Positions 8,283-15,620 of a stretch of DNA of 64,000 nucleotides are shown here, in pieces. The notes under the pieces are model-generated. The model did not search any database, was not told the origin of the DNA, and worked only from the letters and a program-made list of their open reading frames with translations. A program made the position numbers and the translations under genes. The DNA is from Hungatella_A sp034142505 (GTDB lineage Bacteria; Bacillota; Clostridia; Lachnospirales; Lachnospiraceae), in NCBI GenBank assembly GCA_034142505.1, contig JAWZDV010000069.1:71491-135490 (forward strand), given 5' to 3'. Each line of letters opens with the position of its first letter. Within the stretch, counting starts at the first letter, position 1.

Positions 8283-8522
8283 ATGAAAGTGAAAAAAGTT
8301 TTGGGGATTATAATGGGTATATTGGGAACTATTTTGGTAATTATTGAGATTCTATTGAAAATGAAAGAAAGTATGTCCATATCTGTTATAGGCGGTGCAG
8401 ATGGGCCAACTTCTATATTTTTAGCTGGCCGAATAGGCGGGAATATATCTATTTTAATAATTATTTTGGGAGTGATTCTTATGGTTATAGCAGGATTCAT
8501 TCTTTTTAAGCGTAAGCACTGA
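8283..8522 (+). CDS. small membrane protein with a GGADGPT motif
   Basis: 79 residues with two membrane segments (about 5-24 and 53-74). Between them is SVIGGADGPTSIFLAG, which matches the conserved IGGADGPTxIF signature of the beta subunit of sodium-pumping decarboxylases (OadB/GcdB). The full beta subunit is over 350 residues, so this is not an active pump subunit; it is either a diverged fragment or a small-protein family that kept the loop. AAAAAGGAG precedes the ATG. No alpha or gamma decarboxylase subunit is nearby. Confidence 0.7.
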   Translation: MKVKKVLGIIMGILGTILVIIEILLKMKESMSISVIGGADGPTSIFLAGRIGGNISILIIILGVILMVIAGFILFKRKH

Positions 8523-8601
8523 CTTCCGATGCTCTTTCTTCTTAATAGGTTTGTTTGATATAATTGGCTTAATCAGAAATAGCGGAGGTGGTGTAATATA
8601 A

Positions 8602-9375
8602 ATGAATGGTTCTGTACTGATACAATCCTTAAAACAGTTATGGGGTATTATTGTTCTGGAATATAAATATCACGGCGATCTTCCCAGTATTGAAAGCTAT
8701 CATCCGCAGGTGAAATATGCTTTGCCCTTTAGCGGTGAGTGGGTAGTTGTAAATGGCGGGGTAACTGAAAAAACCTCTCATTCCTGGGAGATACCAACGC
8801 AAAGATATGCTTATGATTTTGTTATCCTGGATGGCGCCGGCAGCAGCTTTCAGGGAGAAGAGACAGAAGCAGGTTCCTTTTATTGTTATGGCAGGGATAT
8901 TTTAGCTCCGGCAGACGGCACGGTGGCGGAAATTTGTACCGGGAATCCGGATAGCAGGATCACGAAGAACAGGGCCGCCTCATGCAATGCCCGTGATATT
9001 CGGGGAAATTACGTTCTGATTTGTCATTCTGATGGTGAATACTCCTTGCTGGCCCATCTTAAACCTGACAGTATACGGGTGTCTGTGGGGCAATCCATAA
9101 AAAGGGGAGAGAAGATCGCTGAATGTGGAAATTCGGGGAATACCTCGGAGCCACATCTCCATTTTCAGGTACAGTTGGGAAAAAGCTTTTATTCCTCTCC
9201 CGGGCTTCCGGTTGAATTTGAAAATATCAAAGTGAAGAAAACTTTGAATTATGAGAAGTTTGATGATAGATATTTGAAGGAATATAGTGAAAATTATTAT
9301 CCGCCGTTTATTGGAGTTGGGCAGACGGTCTATAATGTTAATACCGAAGGTTGGAACCGTGATTCGATTATTTAA
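8602..9375 (+). CDS. M23-family (LytM-like) metallopeptidase
   Basis: 257 residues. The C-terminal two thirds has the M23 fold signature: an HSWEIP...AYDF segment supplying the first His and the Asp ligand, DILAPADGTV, LLAHLKPDS, and the HLHF box (EPHLHFQV) near residue 187. Together these would bind Zn2+ and hydrolyse peptide cross-links of peptidoglycan or a related peptide. There is no obvious signal peptide, only a mildly hydrophobic N-terminus (LWGIIVLEYKY), so secretion is uncertain and a cytoplasmic or non-classical location is possible. GGAGGTG lies 12 nt before the ATG. It is flanked by small membrane proteins and looks monocistronic. Confidence 0.8.
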   Translation: MNGSVLIQSLKQLWGIIVLEYKYHGDLPSIESYHPQVKYALPFSGEWVVVNGGVTEKTSHSWEIPTQRYAYDFVILDGAGSSFQGEETEAGSFYCYGRDILAPADGTVAEICTGNPDSRITKNRAASCNARDIRGNYVLICHSDGEYSLLAHLKPDSIRVSVGQSIKRGEKIAECGNSGNTSEPHLHFQVQLGKSFYSSPGLPVEFENIKVKKTLNYEKFDDRYLKEYSENYYPPFIGVGQTVYNVNTEGWNRDSII

Positions 9376-9450
9376 TAGGGGAATCAAACTTCATAGAAGG
9401 CAGGTCTGACAGGGTAACTAAATAGCGCTGTAGGTTAAGAGGAGGACTTT

Positions 9451-9642
9451 ATGAAACAATTTGTACTGTATGCATTACTAAAGGCATTTGTGATTTCTGT
9501 TGGCTTTGATTTGGTGTGTCTGATTTATGGGGTAGTATCCGGCAATCCTTACAGAATAACCTTAGCGGGTGGAGTAATATGTTTCCTGGTATTGTTCTTT
9601 GTTGAACTAATTGAGTGTTTATGGAAGAGCCGAAAAAAGTAA
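9451..9642 (+). CDS. small two-helix membrane protein
   Basis: 63 residues with two membrane segments (about 5-27 and 35-55) and a basic WKSRKK tail. GAGGAGG precedes the ATG. I recognise no family. The spacing suggests its own transcription rather than coupling to the M23 gene. Confidence 0.55.
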   Translation: MKQFVLYALLKAFVISVGFDLVCLIYGVVSGNPYRITLAGGVICFLVLFFVELIECLWKSRKK

Positions 9643-9700
9643 CAGGTTTTATAATTTGATAGCCGATTTCTTCGAGATGATTGATATGAGGTAAAACAAT

Positions 9701-10222
9701 ATGGAGTTTAGAAGATTAACAGACAGCAATCATGCCATGTATCATCAGGCGATGGATCTATACCAGGCCAGCTTCCCGATTCATGAGCAAAGGGAAAGTC
9801 ATGTACAAACCTGTATTATGGGAAATGAAGCATATCATTTTAATTTGATTTATGAGAACGATATGTGGGTCGGTATGATTCTCTGGTGGGAGACGGCAGA
9901 GTTTATCTATGTAGAGCACTTTTGCATCCTGCCGAAAATGCGCGGTAAAAAGTATGGGCAGAAGGCATTGGAGCTTTTAGACGGGGAGCGAAAAACAGTC
10001 ATTCTTGAAATCGACCCTCCTACTGATGATGTATCCGTTCATCGCAAGCAGTTCTATGAGCGTTCGGGATACCAGGCCAACAGGTATTCTCATGTTCACC
10101 CGCCCTATAAGAAGGGCTTTAAAGGGCATGACCTTGTTGTGATGTCCAGTCCGGATCAACTGTCGGAAGCAGAGTATCGCGCTTTTAACAGTTATTTAAG
10201 TGCGGTAGTCATGAAAAGTTAA
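9701..10222 (+). CDS. GNAT-family N-acetyltransferase
   Basis: 173 residues with the GNAT order: an N-terminal strand-helix (MEFRRLTDSN), a central WVGMILWWE strand, VEHFCILPKMRGKKYGQKAL as strand 4 and the acetyl-CoA pyrophosphate loop (R/Q-x-x-G-x-G/A, here RGKKYG), and YERSGYQ near the end of the fold. It transfers an acetyl group from acetyl-CoA to an unknown amine. A weak ribosome site (GAGGTAAAAC) precedes the ATG. A terminator follows at 10235-10285. The substrate cannot be told from the sequence. Confidence 0.8.
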   Translation: MEFRRLTDSNHAMYHQAMDLYQASFPIHEQRESHVQTCIMGNEAYHFNLIYENDMWVGMILWWETAEFIYVEHFCILPKMRGKKYGQKALELLDGERKTVILEIDPPTDDVSVHRKQFYERSGYQANRYSHVHPPYKKGFKGHDLVVMSSPDQLSEAEYRAFNSYLSAVVMKS

Positions 10223-10234
10223 AACCTGGCAATC

Positions 10235-10285
10235 AGGCAGTAAGACACCATATAACAGTTTTTATAGGGCCTTACCGCCTTTTTA
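10235..10285 (+). terminator. intrinsic terminator after the GNAT gene
   Basis: AGGCAGTAAG (10235-10244) pairs with CTTACCGCCT (10271-10280, one bulge), followed by five T. The complementary strand also serves the end of the converging hydrolase gene. Confidence 0.75.
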
Positions 10286-10306
10286 TTTTTACGAATCAGA
10301 ATATGT

Positions 10307-11233
10307 CTATAAGTTCTGTTCTAAAAACTGTATACATGCCTGCTCCATCTGCTTCAGACCAATCGCTTCCATTGGAAAATGACCGGCGCCTTCCAGGATT
10401 ACAGTCTGTTTTTTACAAGCCAGGCGATTGTAAAAGAGATTGCTTAGCTTTATATCTGTCCAGCGGTCATCTCCAGGATGTGACAGTAAAACCGGACACG
10501 CTGTAAATTGTTCAGGTTCTATTCTTATTTCAGGATTGAGCATGGAATATATAAAGTTTATCGGGACTCTCACGCCAGAGGATTTCTTATCTTTCATAAG
10601 AATCCGGGCTACCTCTTTCTGATTGACTATGGCTTTCATATTTCCGATCCACTTCATTGGAATTTTTACTCTGCCGGCAAAAGTGTGCATAGCTGTCATA
10701 AGGGGCTTCGCCATAAGCCCCAATAATGGATTTCTAGCTGAGTTCCTGGTGACGGTTTTCTCCCGCTGATCGAGAATACAGGAGACAATCAACCCTCGGA
10801 TATTTTGACTTTTACAAGCAATCTGATAAGCTAACATTCCTCCGGCGCTAAATCCAAACAGGAATATGGGTAAGCTCTCATTACTCTGATAATATTTTAC
10901 TATTTCTACGCTGCATGAAACCCAGGTGTCATACGTTATGTCCTTTATATAGCAGGTACAGCCGTATAAAGGTAAATCCGGGCAGATTACCTCAAACCCG
11001 GCTCTTGCCAGTGGCAGGGCGATGCAGGAAAGTAATCGTCCATTTCCCCCAACCCCATGAAACAGTATCAGCCGGCCCTTGGACACAACTGGCTTGTAGT
11101 GGTCGATATGTATGTCCATGCCAAGGATCGGTATAAAATACTCTTCAGGCAGATTGTTCGTAGTTAACCGATTGCTTTTAGGTAAATATGGTTGAAGCAT
11201 TCTCCAGAACGGATCGCAATGATAAGTTTGTAT
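10307..11233 (-). CDS. alpha/beta hydrolase
   Basis: About 300 residues with the alpha/beta-hydrolase layout: LILFHGVGGNG oxyanion-hole strand, nucleophile elbow GFSAGG (Ser near residue 150), an acid in a HPGDDRWT segment, and a late GAGHFPMEA catalytic His. The start is uncertain. AAAGGAGG lies 8 nt before an in-frame ATA (11233), while the nearest ATG is at 11200 and has no properly spaced site. The in-frame TTG at 11308 is the -35 box of the promoter and is rejected. The gene is divergent from a TetR regulator whose operators sit between them, so it is probably induced by a small molecule that the enzyme modifies. The substrate is unknown. Confidence 0.75.
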   Translation of the reverse strand: MQTYHCDPFWRMLQPYLPKSNRLTTNNLPEEYFIPILGMDIHIDHYKPVVSKGRLILFHGVGGNGRLLSCIALPLARAGFEVICPDLPLYGCTCYIKDITYDTWVSCSVEIVKYYQSNESLPIFLFGFSAGGMLAYQIACKSQNIRGLIVSCILDQREKTVTRNSARNPLLGLMAKPLMTAMHTFAGRVKIPMKWIGNMKAIVNQKEVARILMKDKKSSGVRVPINFIYSMLNPEIRIEPEQFTACPVLLSHPGDDRWTDIKLSNLFYNRLACKKQTVILEGAGHFPMEAIGLKQMEQACIQFLEQNL

Positions 11234-11258
11234 GTTTGTTTCCTCCTTTAAATTAACT

Positions 11259-11308
11259 GTCCCACTTGTGGCACTTATGATTTTATAGTACAATAAGAAT
11301 CCAGTCAA
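11259..11308 (-). promoter_or_regulatory. hydrolase promoter with a TetR-type operator
   Basis: On the minus strand TTGACT (11303-11308) and TAAAAT (11280-11285) are 17 bp apart. Just downstream lies the imperfect palindrome GTCCCACTTGTGGCAC (11259-11274), placed to block transcription. Confidence 0.6.
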
Positions 11309-11325
11309 CTATGTTAAAGCAAGTT

Positions 11326-11347
11326 CCACATTTAACGTAATATGTGG
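11326..11347 (+). promoter_or_regulatory. operator before the TetR gene
   Basis: CCACAT (11326-11331) and ATGTGG (11342-11347) form a palindrome immediately before the ribosome site of the TetR gene. It shares the CCAC/GTGG half-site with the operator at 11259-11274, so one regulator probably binds both. Confidence 0.6.
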
Positions 11348-11358
11348 CAGGAGGCATT

Positions 11359-11910
11359 ATGAAAGCGCTGAAAGAAAACCCGATTGCAGCCCAATCAAAG
11401 CAAATGATATTAAAAGCATTGCTGGAGTTAATGGAGTGTAAAGCCTATAACAGCATTTCCATCAAGGAACTGGCGGAGTGTGCCGGGCTTGACAGAAAAA
11501 CCTTCTATCGTAACTTTAAGTCGAAGGAGGAGGTGTTGTATTTACGTCTCCATGAATTGTGTCAGTTATATATAAAGGAATTGAAAAAGCTACCGCAGTT
11601 CACCTCATATACGGTATCAAAGGCATATTTTCTTATCTGCCGGCAGAATGCGGATTTTTTTATGCTGTTGAAAAAGAATGATCTGCTTCCTTTGGCATTA
11701 CTTAAATTCAATGAGTATTTAGAGGAATTGATTACTTTATTCCTCGACGATCCTGTATACAGGAAGAAATCTCAATACGAGATTTACTACCAGGCAGGTG
11801 GGTTCTGGAATGTCACGATTCGGTGGCTGGAAGAAGGCGCAAAAGAAAGTCCGGAAGAAATGGCACAGATGATAGGCGCTATCATGCCGCCGCTTAAAGT
11901 TGAGGAGTAA
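11359..11910 (+). CDS. TetR/AcrR-family regulator
   Basis: 183 residues. The N-terminal HTH is typical (SKQMILKALLELM, ISIKELAECAGLDRKTFYRNFKSKEEVL), followed by an all-helical ligand-binding domain. The start is the ATG at 11359, since AGGAGG (11348-11353) precedes it; the GTG at 11344 would place that site inside the gene. It most likely represses itself and the divergent hydrolase through the two CCAC...GTGG palindromes. The inducer is unknown. Confidence 0.88.
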   Translation: MKALKENPIAAQSKQMILKALLELMECKAYNSISIKELAECAGLDRKTFYRNFKSKEEVLYLRLHELCQLYIKELKKLPQFTSYTVSKAYFLICRQNADFFMLLKKNDLLPLALLKFNEYLEELITLFLDDPVYRKKSQYEIYYQAGGFWNVTIRWLEEGAKESPEEMAQMIGAIMPPLKVEE

Positions 11911-11935
11911 GAAAAGCCTGATTAATGAAAAAACA

Positions 11936-11976
11936 GGGGATAGTCTGAAGCATTTACGCTTTGAAACTATCCCCTT
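11936..11976. terminator. hairpin between TetR and the HTH_16 gene
   Basis: GGGGATAGT (11936-11944) pairs with ACTATCCCC (11966-11974), flanked by A-rich and T-containing sequence. It separates converging genes. Confidence 0.55.
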
Positions 11977-11981
11977 AGTGC

Positions 11982-12164
11982 TTAAACCCTAAACTGAATG
12001 ATACACTTTAATAATGTTATACTAAGTTCCTGGAACAAATCTTCATCGTAGCTGCCGTCAATAATTGAATTTTTGATAAGCAGCGGCCGGTACATCTCCA
12101 AAATTTCAGCGATAGCCGGCTCATTTCCTGCTTTTGCCTGCTTCAGAAGTTCCATAAAATCCAT
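11982..12164 (-). CDS. HTH_16-type conjugative-transposon regulator
   Basis: 60 residues: MDFMELLKQAKAGNEPAIAE followed by ILEMYRPLLIKNS and a DEDLFQELSITLLKCI helix. This is the sigma-region-2-like helix-turn-helix domain found in Tn916/Tn1549-type conjugative transposons (PF12645 type), and the length is full for that family. It starts inside the 3' end of the sigma gene (44-bp overlap), so the two are co-translated. No other ICE genes (excisionase, integrase, Tra) are seen near it. Confidence 0.7.
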   Translation of the reverse strand: MDFMELLKQAKAGNEPAIAEILEMYRPLLIKNSIIDGSYDEDLFQELSITLLKCIIQFRV

Positions 12165-12564
12165 TTCTGCCTTCTCCCATCCTCTGTTTGATTTTTTGAA
12201 TCGTGCGGTAATAAATAGCGGCTGCGCCTTTATAAGTGATTCCTAACTCTGCGGCAAGCTCCTCAAAGCTCTTATCCTCCAGGGCGTGTGAAAGAAAAAC
12301 GTGCCGCTCACGGTCTGTTATCTGTTTCAGCGCATAAATAAGCGAATCATTTTCCAACTGCATAGGAAGCGGCAAATTATGATACACTTGCTCGTCATAT
12401 TCTAAATCCCAGGCTTCGTCCTCCATAGAACATTCCATACGGAGTTTCCTGTTTCTTTGGTTCATGTAATCTTTTCGGCGTCTGTTTACAGCCGTTACCA
12501 GATATGATGTAAAACGGTTCTGCAGTTTCTCTGCTTCTCCCTGTCCATTATTTCTCTGCCACAT
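12121..12564 (-). CDS. sigma-70-like factor of conjugative-transposon type
   Basis: 147 residues from the ATG at 12564, which has GGAGGA 6 nt upstream; a longer open frame to 12882 is not supported. Residues about 85-135 carry a region-4 HTH (SFEELAAELGITYKGAAAIYY, one-residue variant of the usual KSFEEIA...). This type of protein sits next to the HTH_16 gene in Tn916/Tn1549 relatives, where the pair adjusts ICE gene expression. Here both are isolated, so this is probably a relic or an adopted regulator. Confidence 0.75.
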   Translation of the reverse strand: MWQRNNGQGEAEKLQNRFTSYLVTAVNRRRKDYMNQRNRKLRMECSMEDEAWDLEYDEQVYHNLPLPMQLENDSLIYALKQITDRERHVFLSHALEDKSFEELAAELGITYKGAAAIYYRTIQKIKQRMGEGRNGFYGTSEAGKSRK

Positions 12565-13290
12565 GGCGTTTCCTCCATTTTCAAGAATTGTTGTGCGATT
12601 CTTGAAAAATGGAGGTCCGCGGCAGCGGGTGGGGACTTTAAAACAAAGAAAGCAGCCATGAGTACGCCAATATGCGTAAACGGCTGCTTTTCTGACTGAT
12701 ACATTGAGAAGTTCAATAGTTAGCCCATCACTTCTTAAAAGTGGTGGTATCCGTATAAATACAGATACTTTTTCTTGAAGTAATCTAAAAAGTCCTATTG
12801 GGTCAAGTATCCTGAAAGCTGTGTGTCGTGGAGCTGTATGGCTTTTGAACAGCTCAATGTTGTGGATAGTATTTTTATCCATAACATTGCTCCTAGCCCG
12901 CAGCTATGCGGACGGCACACAGGCGGCGTCTCATCCTTTTTCTTGGATTTGGCAGCACGAGCTGCCACCCTGCCGATATATTTTTTGTTGTTTTTAAAGC
13001 GAGACGGGACTTCCTGCAAAAGAACAGGGAGATCCCGGCATTTTATAAATGACAAGTCCCCCTATTGACATTTCCGTATTCTATTGTGGTATTCTGACTG
13101 TGTCTGCTCCTCCCCAGTTATATTTAAGCTGCCATAAGTAAATTTTATTAGGAAAGTGTTAGATAAACGTGAGTTAATTGTGAGTAATGTATAAGACCGT
13201 TCGACAAATTTTGCACGTCAGATATTTGGGTCATGAAAATGAATAAATATAAAGACAGTCTAAAGTTTTTATAAACAAACAAATTTTGGC
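12565..13290. other. intergenic stretch with hairpins, no convincing gene
   Basis: About 725 bp without a supported gene. A hairpin with T-run lies at 12648-12692 (GAAAGCAGCC / GGCTGCTTTTC). A second imperfect inverted repeat lies at about 13007-13038 (CGGGACTTCCTG / CAGGGAGATCCCG). Short minus-strand frames (12795-13055 and the extension of the sigma gene to 12882) lack ribosome sites and may be decayed remains of the element that left the sigma/HTH pair. Confidence 0.4.
12648..12692 (+). terminator. hairpin with T-run in the intergenic stretch
   Basis: AAGCAGCC pairs with GGCTGCTT followed by TTC. The loop is long (about 25 nt), so strength is uncertain. Confidence 0.4.
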
Positions 13291-13319
13291 TTGCGATTCC
13301 ACCCTCCGTCCCGTATAAT
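13291..13319 (+). promoter_or_regulatory. sigma-A promoter of leader peptide 2 / ktrB
   Basis: TTGCGA (13291-13296) and TATAAT (13314-13319) are 17 bp apart. The start point near 13326 leaves about 35 nt before the leader ATG. Confidence 0.75.
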
Positions 13320-13360
13320 AGGCGCAATATCTGTTTTACGGAAAGGAGGAATACGATACC

Positions 13361-13510
13361 ATGGACAACGCCGCAGGCGACGCTGCCCCTTGTACATACG
13401 CTCAAAACATGAATTGTTATGATACTACGCACGTCTTGCGCCCTTTTGCGTCCAAGAGGTGCTTTTTTCGTGGTAAAAGCATCTGCGGTATTTCGATGGT
13501 CAACTTATGA
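13361..13510 (+). CDS. leader peptide 2 (MDxAxxDAA type) ahead of ktrB
   Basis: 49 residues starting MDNAAGDAAPCTYA, with GAAAGGAGG upstream. It shares the GACGCTGCCC core with the four other leaders. The frame passes through the terminator at 13429-13468 and its TGA overlaps the ktrB ATG (ATGA at 13507-13510). ktrB has no good Shine-Dalgarno site of its own, so its translation probably depends on ribosomes finishing this leader. The role is inferred to be attenuation and translational coupling of K+ uptake. Confidence 0.7.
   Translation: MDNAAGDAAPCTYAQNMNCYDTTHVLRPFASKRCFFRGKSICGISMVNL
13429..13468 (+). terminator. attenuator terminator inside leader 2
   Basis: GCACGTCTTG (13429-13438) pairs with CAAGAGGTGC (13453-13462, one mismatch), with a small inner stem GCG/CGC, followed by six T. 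It precedes ktrB. Confidence 0.8.
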
Positions 13511-14811
13511 ACCGATTATTTCAGTATTTGAAAGGTCTTCCCCCGGGACGTTTGATAACTTTGGGGTTTGCAGCGGTGATCTTATTTGGAACCTTTCTGC
13601 TGCTGTTGCCGGTGTCTGTGAATCCGGGCATGAAGGTAGAGGTAATTGACGCCCTCTTTACATCTACAAGCGCAGTCTGCGTGACAGGTTTGATTGCCAT
13701 AGATACCGCCGACCATTTTACCGCATTTGGACGGGCTGTGGTTGCGCTGCTGATCCAGATTGGAGGACTGGGGGTTACCTCTGTCGGCGTGGGTTTCATT
13801 TTAGCAGCCGGTAAACGGGTAGGCTTTAAGGGCAGGGCGCTGGTGAAGGAAGCATTAAATGTGGACAGCTCCAAAGGTGTAATACGGCTGGTTAAGGCGA
13901 TCCTGCTTATGACGCTGTTATTTGAAGCGATGGGAGCAGCCTTGAGCTTTATCGTATTTGTACAGGATTATCCGCCTTTAAAGGCTATGGAAATCAGTAT
14001 CTTCCACTCGATTGCGGCCTTTAATAATTCCGGATTTGATATCCTGGGAGGGCTGCAGAACCTGATACCATATCAGACGGACGTATTGCTGAATCTGGTG
14101 ACCTGCGGTCTGATTATTTTTGGCGGTCTTGGTTTCCTGGTTATTCTTGATGTTTTGAAAATGAGGTCTTTTAAAAAGCTCTGTCTCCATTCAAAGGTTG
14201 TTATTACCACGAGCGTGATTCTTCTGGCGGCTGGCACGCTGCTTTTAAAAGCAACCGAGGATATATCATGGCTGGGAGCATTTTTTCAGAGCGTTTCGGC
14301 ACGAACGGCAGGATTTTCTACATATCCGATTGGAGAGTTTTCTAATGCAGGATTATTTACGCTGACAATGTTAATGTTTATCGGAGCGTCTCCGGGATCA
14401 ACGGGCGGCGGTATCAAAACCAGTACCTTTTTTGCCCTGTTAGTATCCGTGAGAAGCCTTATGACAAAAAAGCATTACGGAGCGTTTCACCGGAGTATAC
14501 CGGCAGAAGGAATTTCCAAGGCTTTTATGATTGCGTTTCTGTCTTTTCTGGTAGTGTGCGGCGGAACCTTTCTGCTCTGTGTATTAGAACCGGGATATAG
14601 TTTTATACAACTGATGTTTGAAGTGACCTCGGCCTTTGGCACGGTTGGGCTTTCTACTGGAATCACGCCGGAACTGGGAAGTATCAGCAAACTGGTGATA
14701 ATTCTCATCATGTTTATCGGCAGACTGGGAGCCTTTACGCTTGCTTCCATGTGGGTATGCAGGCAGATGCCTCATGCCAGGTATATAGAAGAATCAATTA
14801 TTATAGGTTAA
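13507..14811 (+). CDS. ktrB: KtrB/TrkH-type potassium transporter, membrane subunit
   Basis: 434 residues, the length of the Gram-positive KtrB type rather than the longer TrkH. The four selectivity-filter repeats are visible: SAVCVTGL, FNNSGFD, SARTAGFST and FGTVGLSTG. GASPGSTGGGIKTSTF matches the intramembrane gate region after the third filter. It moves K+ (usually with Na+) into the cell, gated by the RCK protein encoded 11 bp downstream. The ATG overlaps the leader stop, and only a poor GATGG lies upstream. KtrAB systems are commonly inhibited by c-di-AMP through the partner; whether that applies here is not visible. Confidence 0.93.
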   Translation: MNRLFQYLKGLPPGRLITLGFAAVILFGTFLLLLPVSVNPGMKVEVIDALFTSTSAVCVTGLIAIDTADHFTAFGRAVVALLIQIGGLGVTSVGVGFILAAGKRVGFKGRALVKEALNVDSSKGVIRLVKAILLMTLLFEAMGAALSFIVFVQDYPPLKAMEISIFHSIAAFNNSGFDILGGLQNLIPYQTDVLLNLVTCGLIIFGGLGFLVILDVLKMRSFKKLCLHSKVVITTSVILLAAGTLLLKATEDISWLGAFFQSVSARTAGFSTYPIGEFSNAGLFTLTMLMFIGASPGSTGGGIKTSTFFALLVSVRSLMTKKHYGAFHRSIPAEGISKAFMIAFLSFLVVCGGTFLLCVLEPGYSFIQLMFEVTSAFGTVGLSTGITPELGSISKLVIILIMFIGRLGAFTLASMWVCRQMPHARYIEESIIIG

Positions 14812-14821
14812 GGAGATACAA

Positions 14822-15490
14822 ATGAAAAATACGAAGCACACCACATTTGGAGTGATTGGACTCGGGCGTTTTGGAACAGCGCTGGCGAAAAGCCTGGCGG
14901 AAGCCGGCAAAGAAGTAATTGTGGTTGACTGTAATGAGAGTAAGGTCCGGGAGCTGCGGCACTATACGGAACATGCATTTGTCGCGGAGGATTTGACAAA
15001 GGAGACTCTGGAAGATATCGGAATTCAGAATTGTGATACGGTCATTATCTGTATTGGGGAAAAAATCGACACCAGTATCCTTACCACCTTAAATGTGGTA
15101 AGCCTGGGGATTCCCCAGGTGATTGCCAAGGCAATCAGCCGGGATCAGGGCGCTGTGCTTGAAAAAATCGGGGCGGAGGTCGTCTATCCGGAAAGGGATA
15201 TGGCTTTGAGGCTTGGGAAACGGCTGGTATCCAACAATTTTCTGGATTACATTTCGCTGGATAATGAAGTGGAGATACAGCAGATTCCCGTTGCGTCTAA
15301 AATGGTGGGAATGACTGTGCAGGAGTTTAATATCCGGCAGAAATATGGGCTGAATATTATTGCGATTGAGCGGGGGCATGTGACGGATATCGAGGTGTCA
15401 CCGCAATACCGTTTTGGAAATGACGATATTATCGTAGTAATCGGAAGGGTTGAAAAAATCAAACGGTTTGAATCGGACATAGAAGATTAA
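14822..15490 (+). CDS. ktrA: KtrA/TrkA-type RCK regulatory subunit
   Basis: 222 residues. Residues 5-120 form an RCK_N Rossmann domain (FGVIGLGRFGTALAKSLAE with the GxGxxG loop and an acidic VDCNE at the end of strand 2). Residues about 135-220 form an RCK_C domain ending GRVEKIKRFE. It binds nucleotides (ATP/ADP, NAD(H)) and gates KtrB as a cytoplasmic octameric ring. AAGGAG precedes the ATG, and a strong terminator follows at 15532. Confidence 0.92.
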   Translation: MKNTKHTTFGVIGLGRFGTALAKSLAEAGKEVIVVDCNESKVRELRHYTEHAFVAEDLTKETLEDIGIQNCDTVIICIGEKIDTSILTTLNVVSLGIPQVIAKAISRDQGAVLEKIGAEVVYPERDMALRLGKRLVSNNFLDYISLDNEVEIQQIPVASKMVGMTVQEFNIRQKYGLNIIAIERGHVTDIEVSPQYRFGNDDIIVVIGRVEKIKRFESDIED

Positions 15491-15531
15491 ATGTGTAAGG
15501 AAGGCTGGAATATCAACCTATGCAGACAGAA

Positions 15532-15585
15532 AGACTGCCAACGGCTTCCCAGGGGGGAGGAGAGTATACCGCTGGCAGTCTTTTT
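15532..15585 (+). terminator. terminator of the ktrBA operon
   Basis: AGACTGCCA (15532-15540) pairs with TGGCAGTCT (15573-15581), followed by TTTT. It closes the operon before the converging cstA gene. Confidence 0.85.
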
Positions 15586-15620
15586 CTATTCTAATCTGGT
15601 GTGAAAAGCAGAGTTAGAAT

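Noticed and set aside
12795..13055. 86-codon minus-strand frame upstream of the ICE-type sigma gene
   Set aside because: TTG start without a ribosome site and no recognisable family; kept as intergenic.
13320..13360. c-di-AMP (ydaO) riboswitch before ktrB
   Set aside because: K+ genes often carry it, but only about 35 nt lie before the leader ATG and the consensus is absent.
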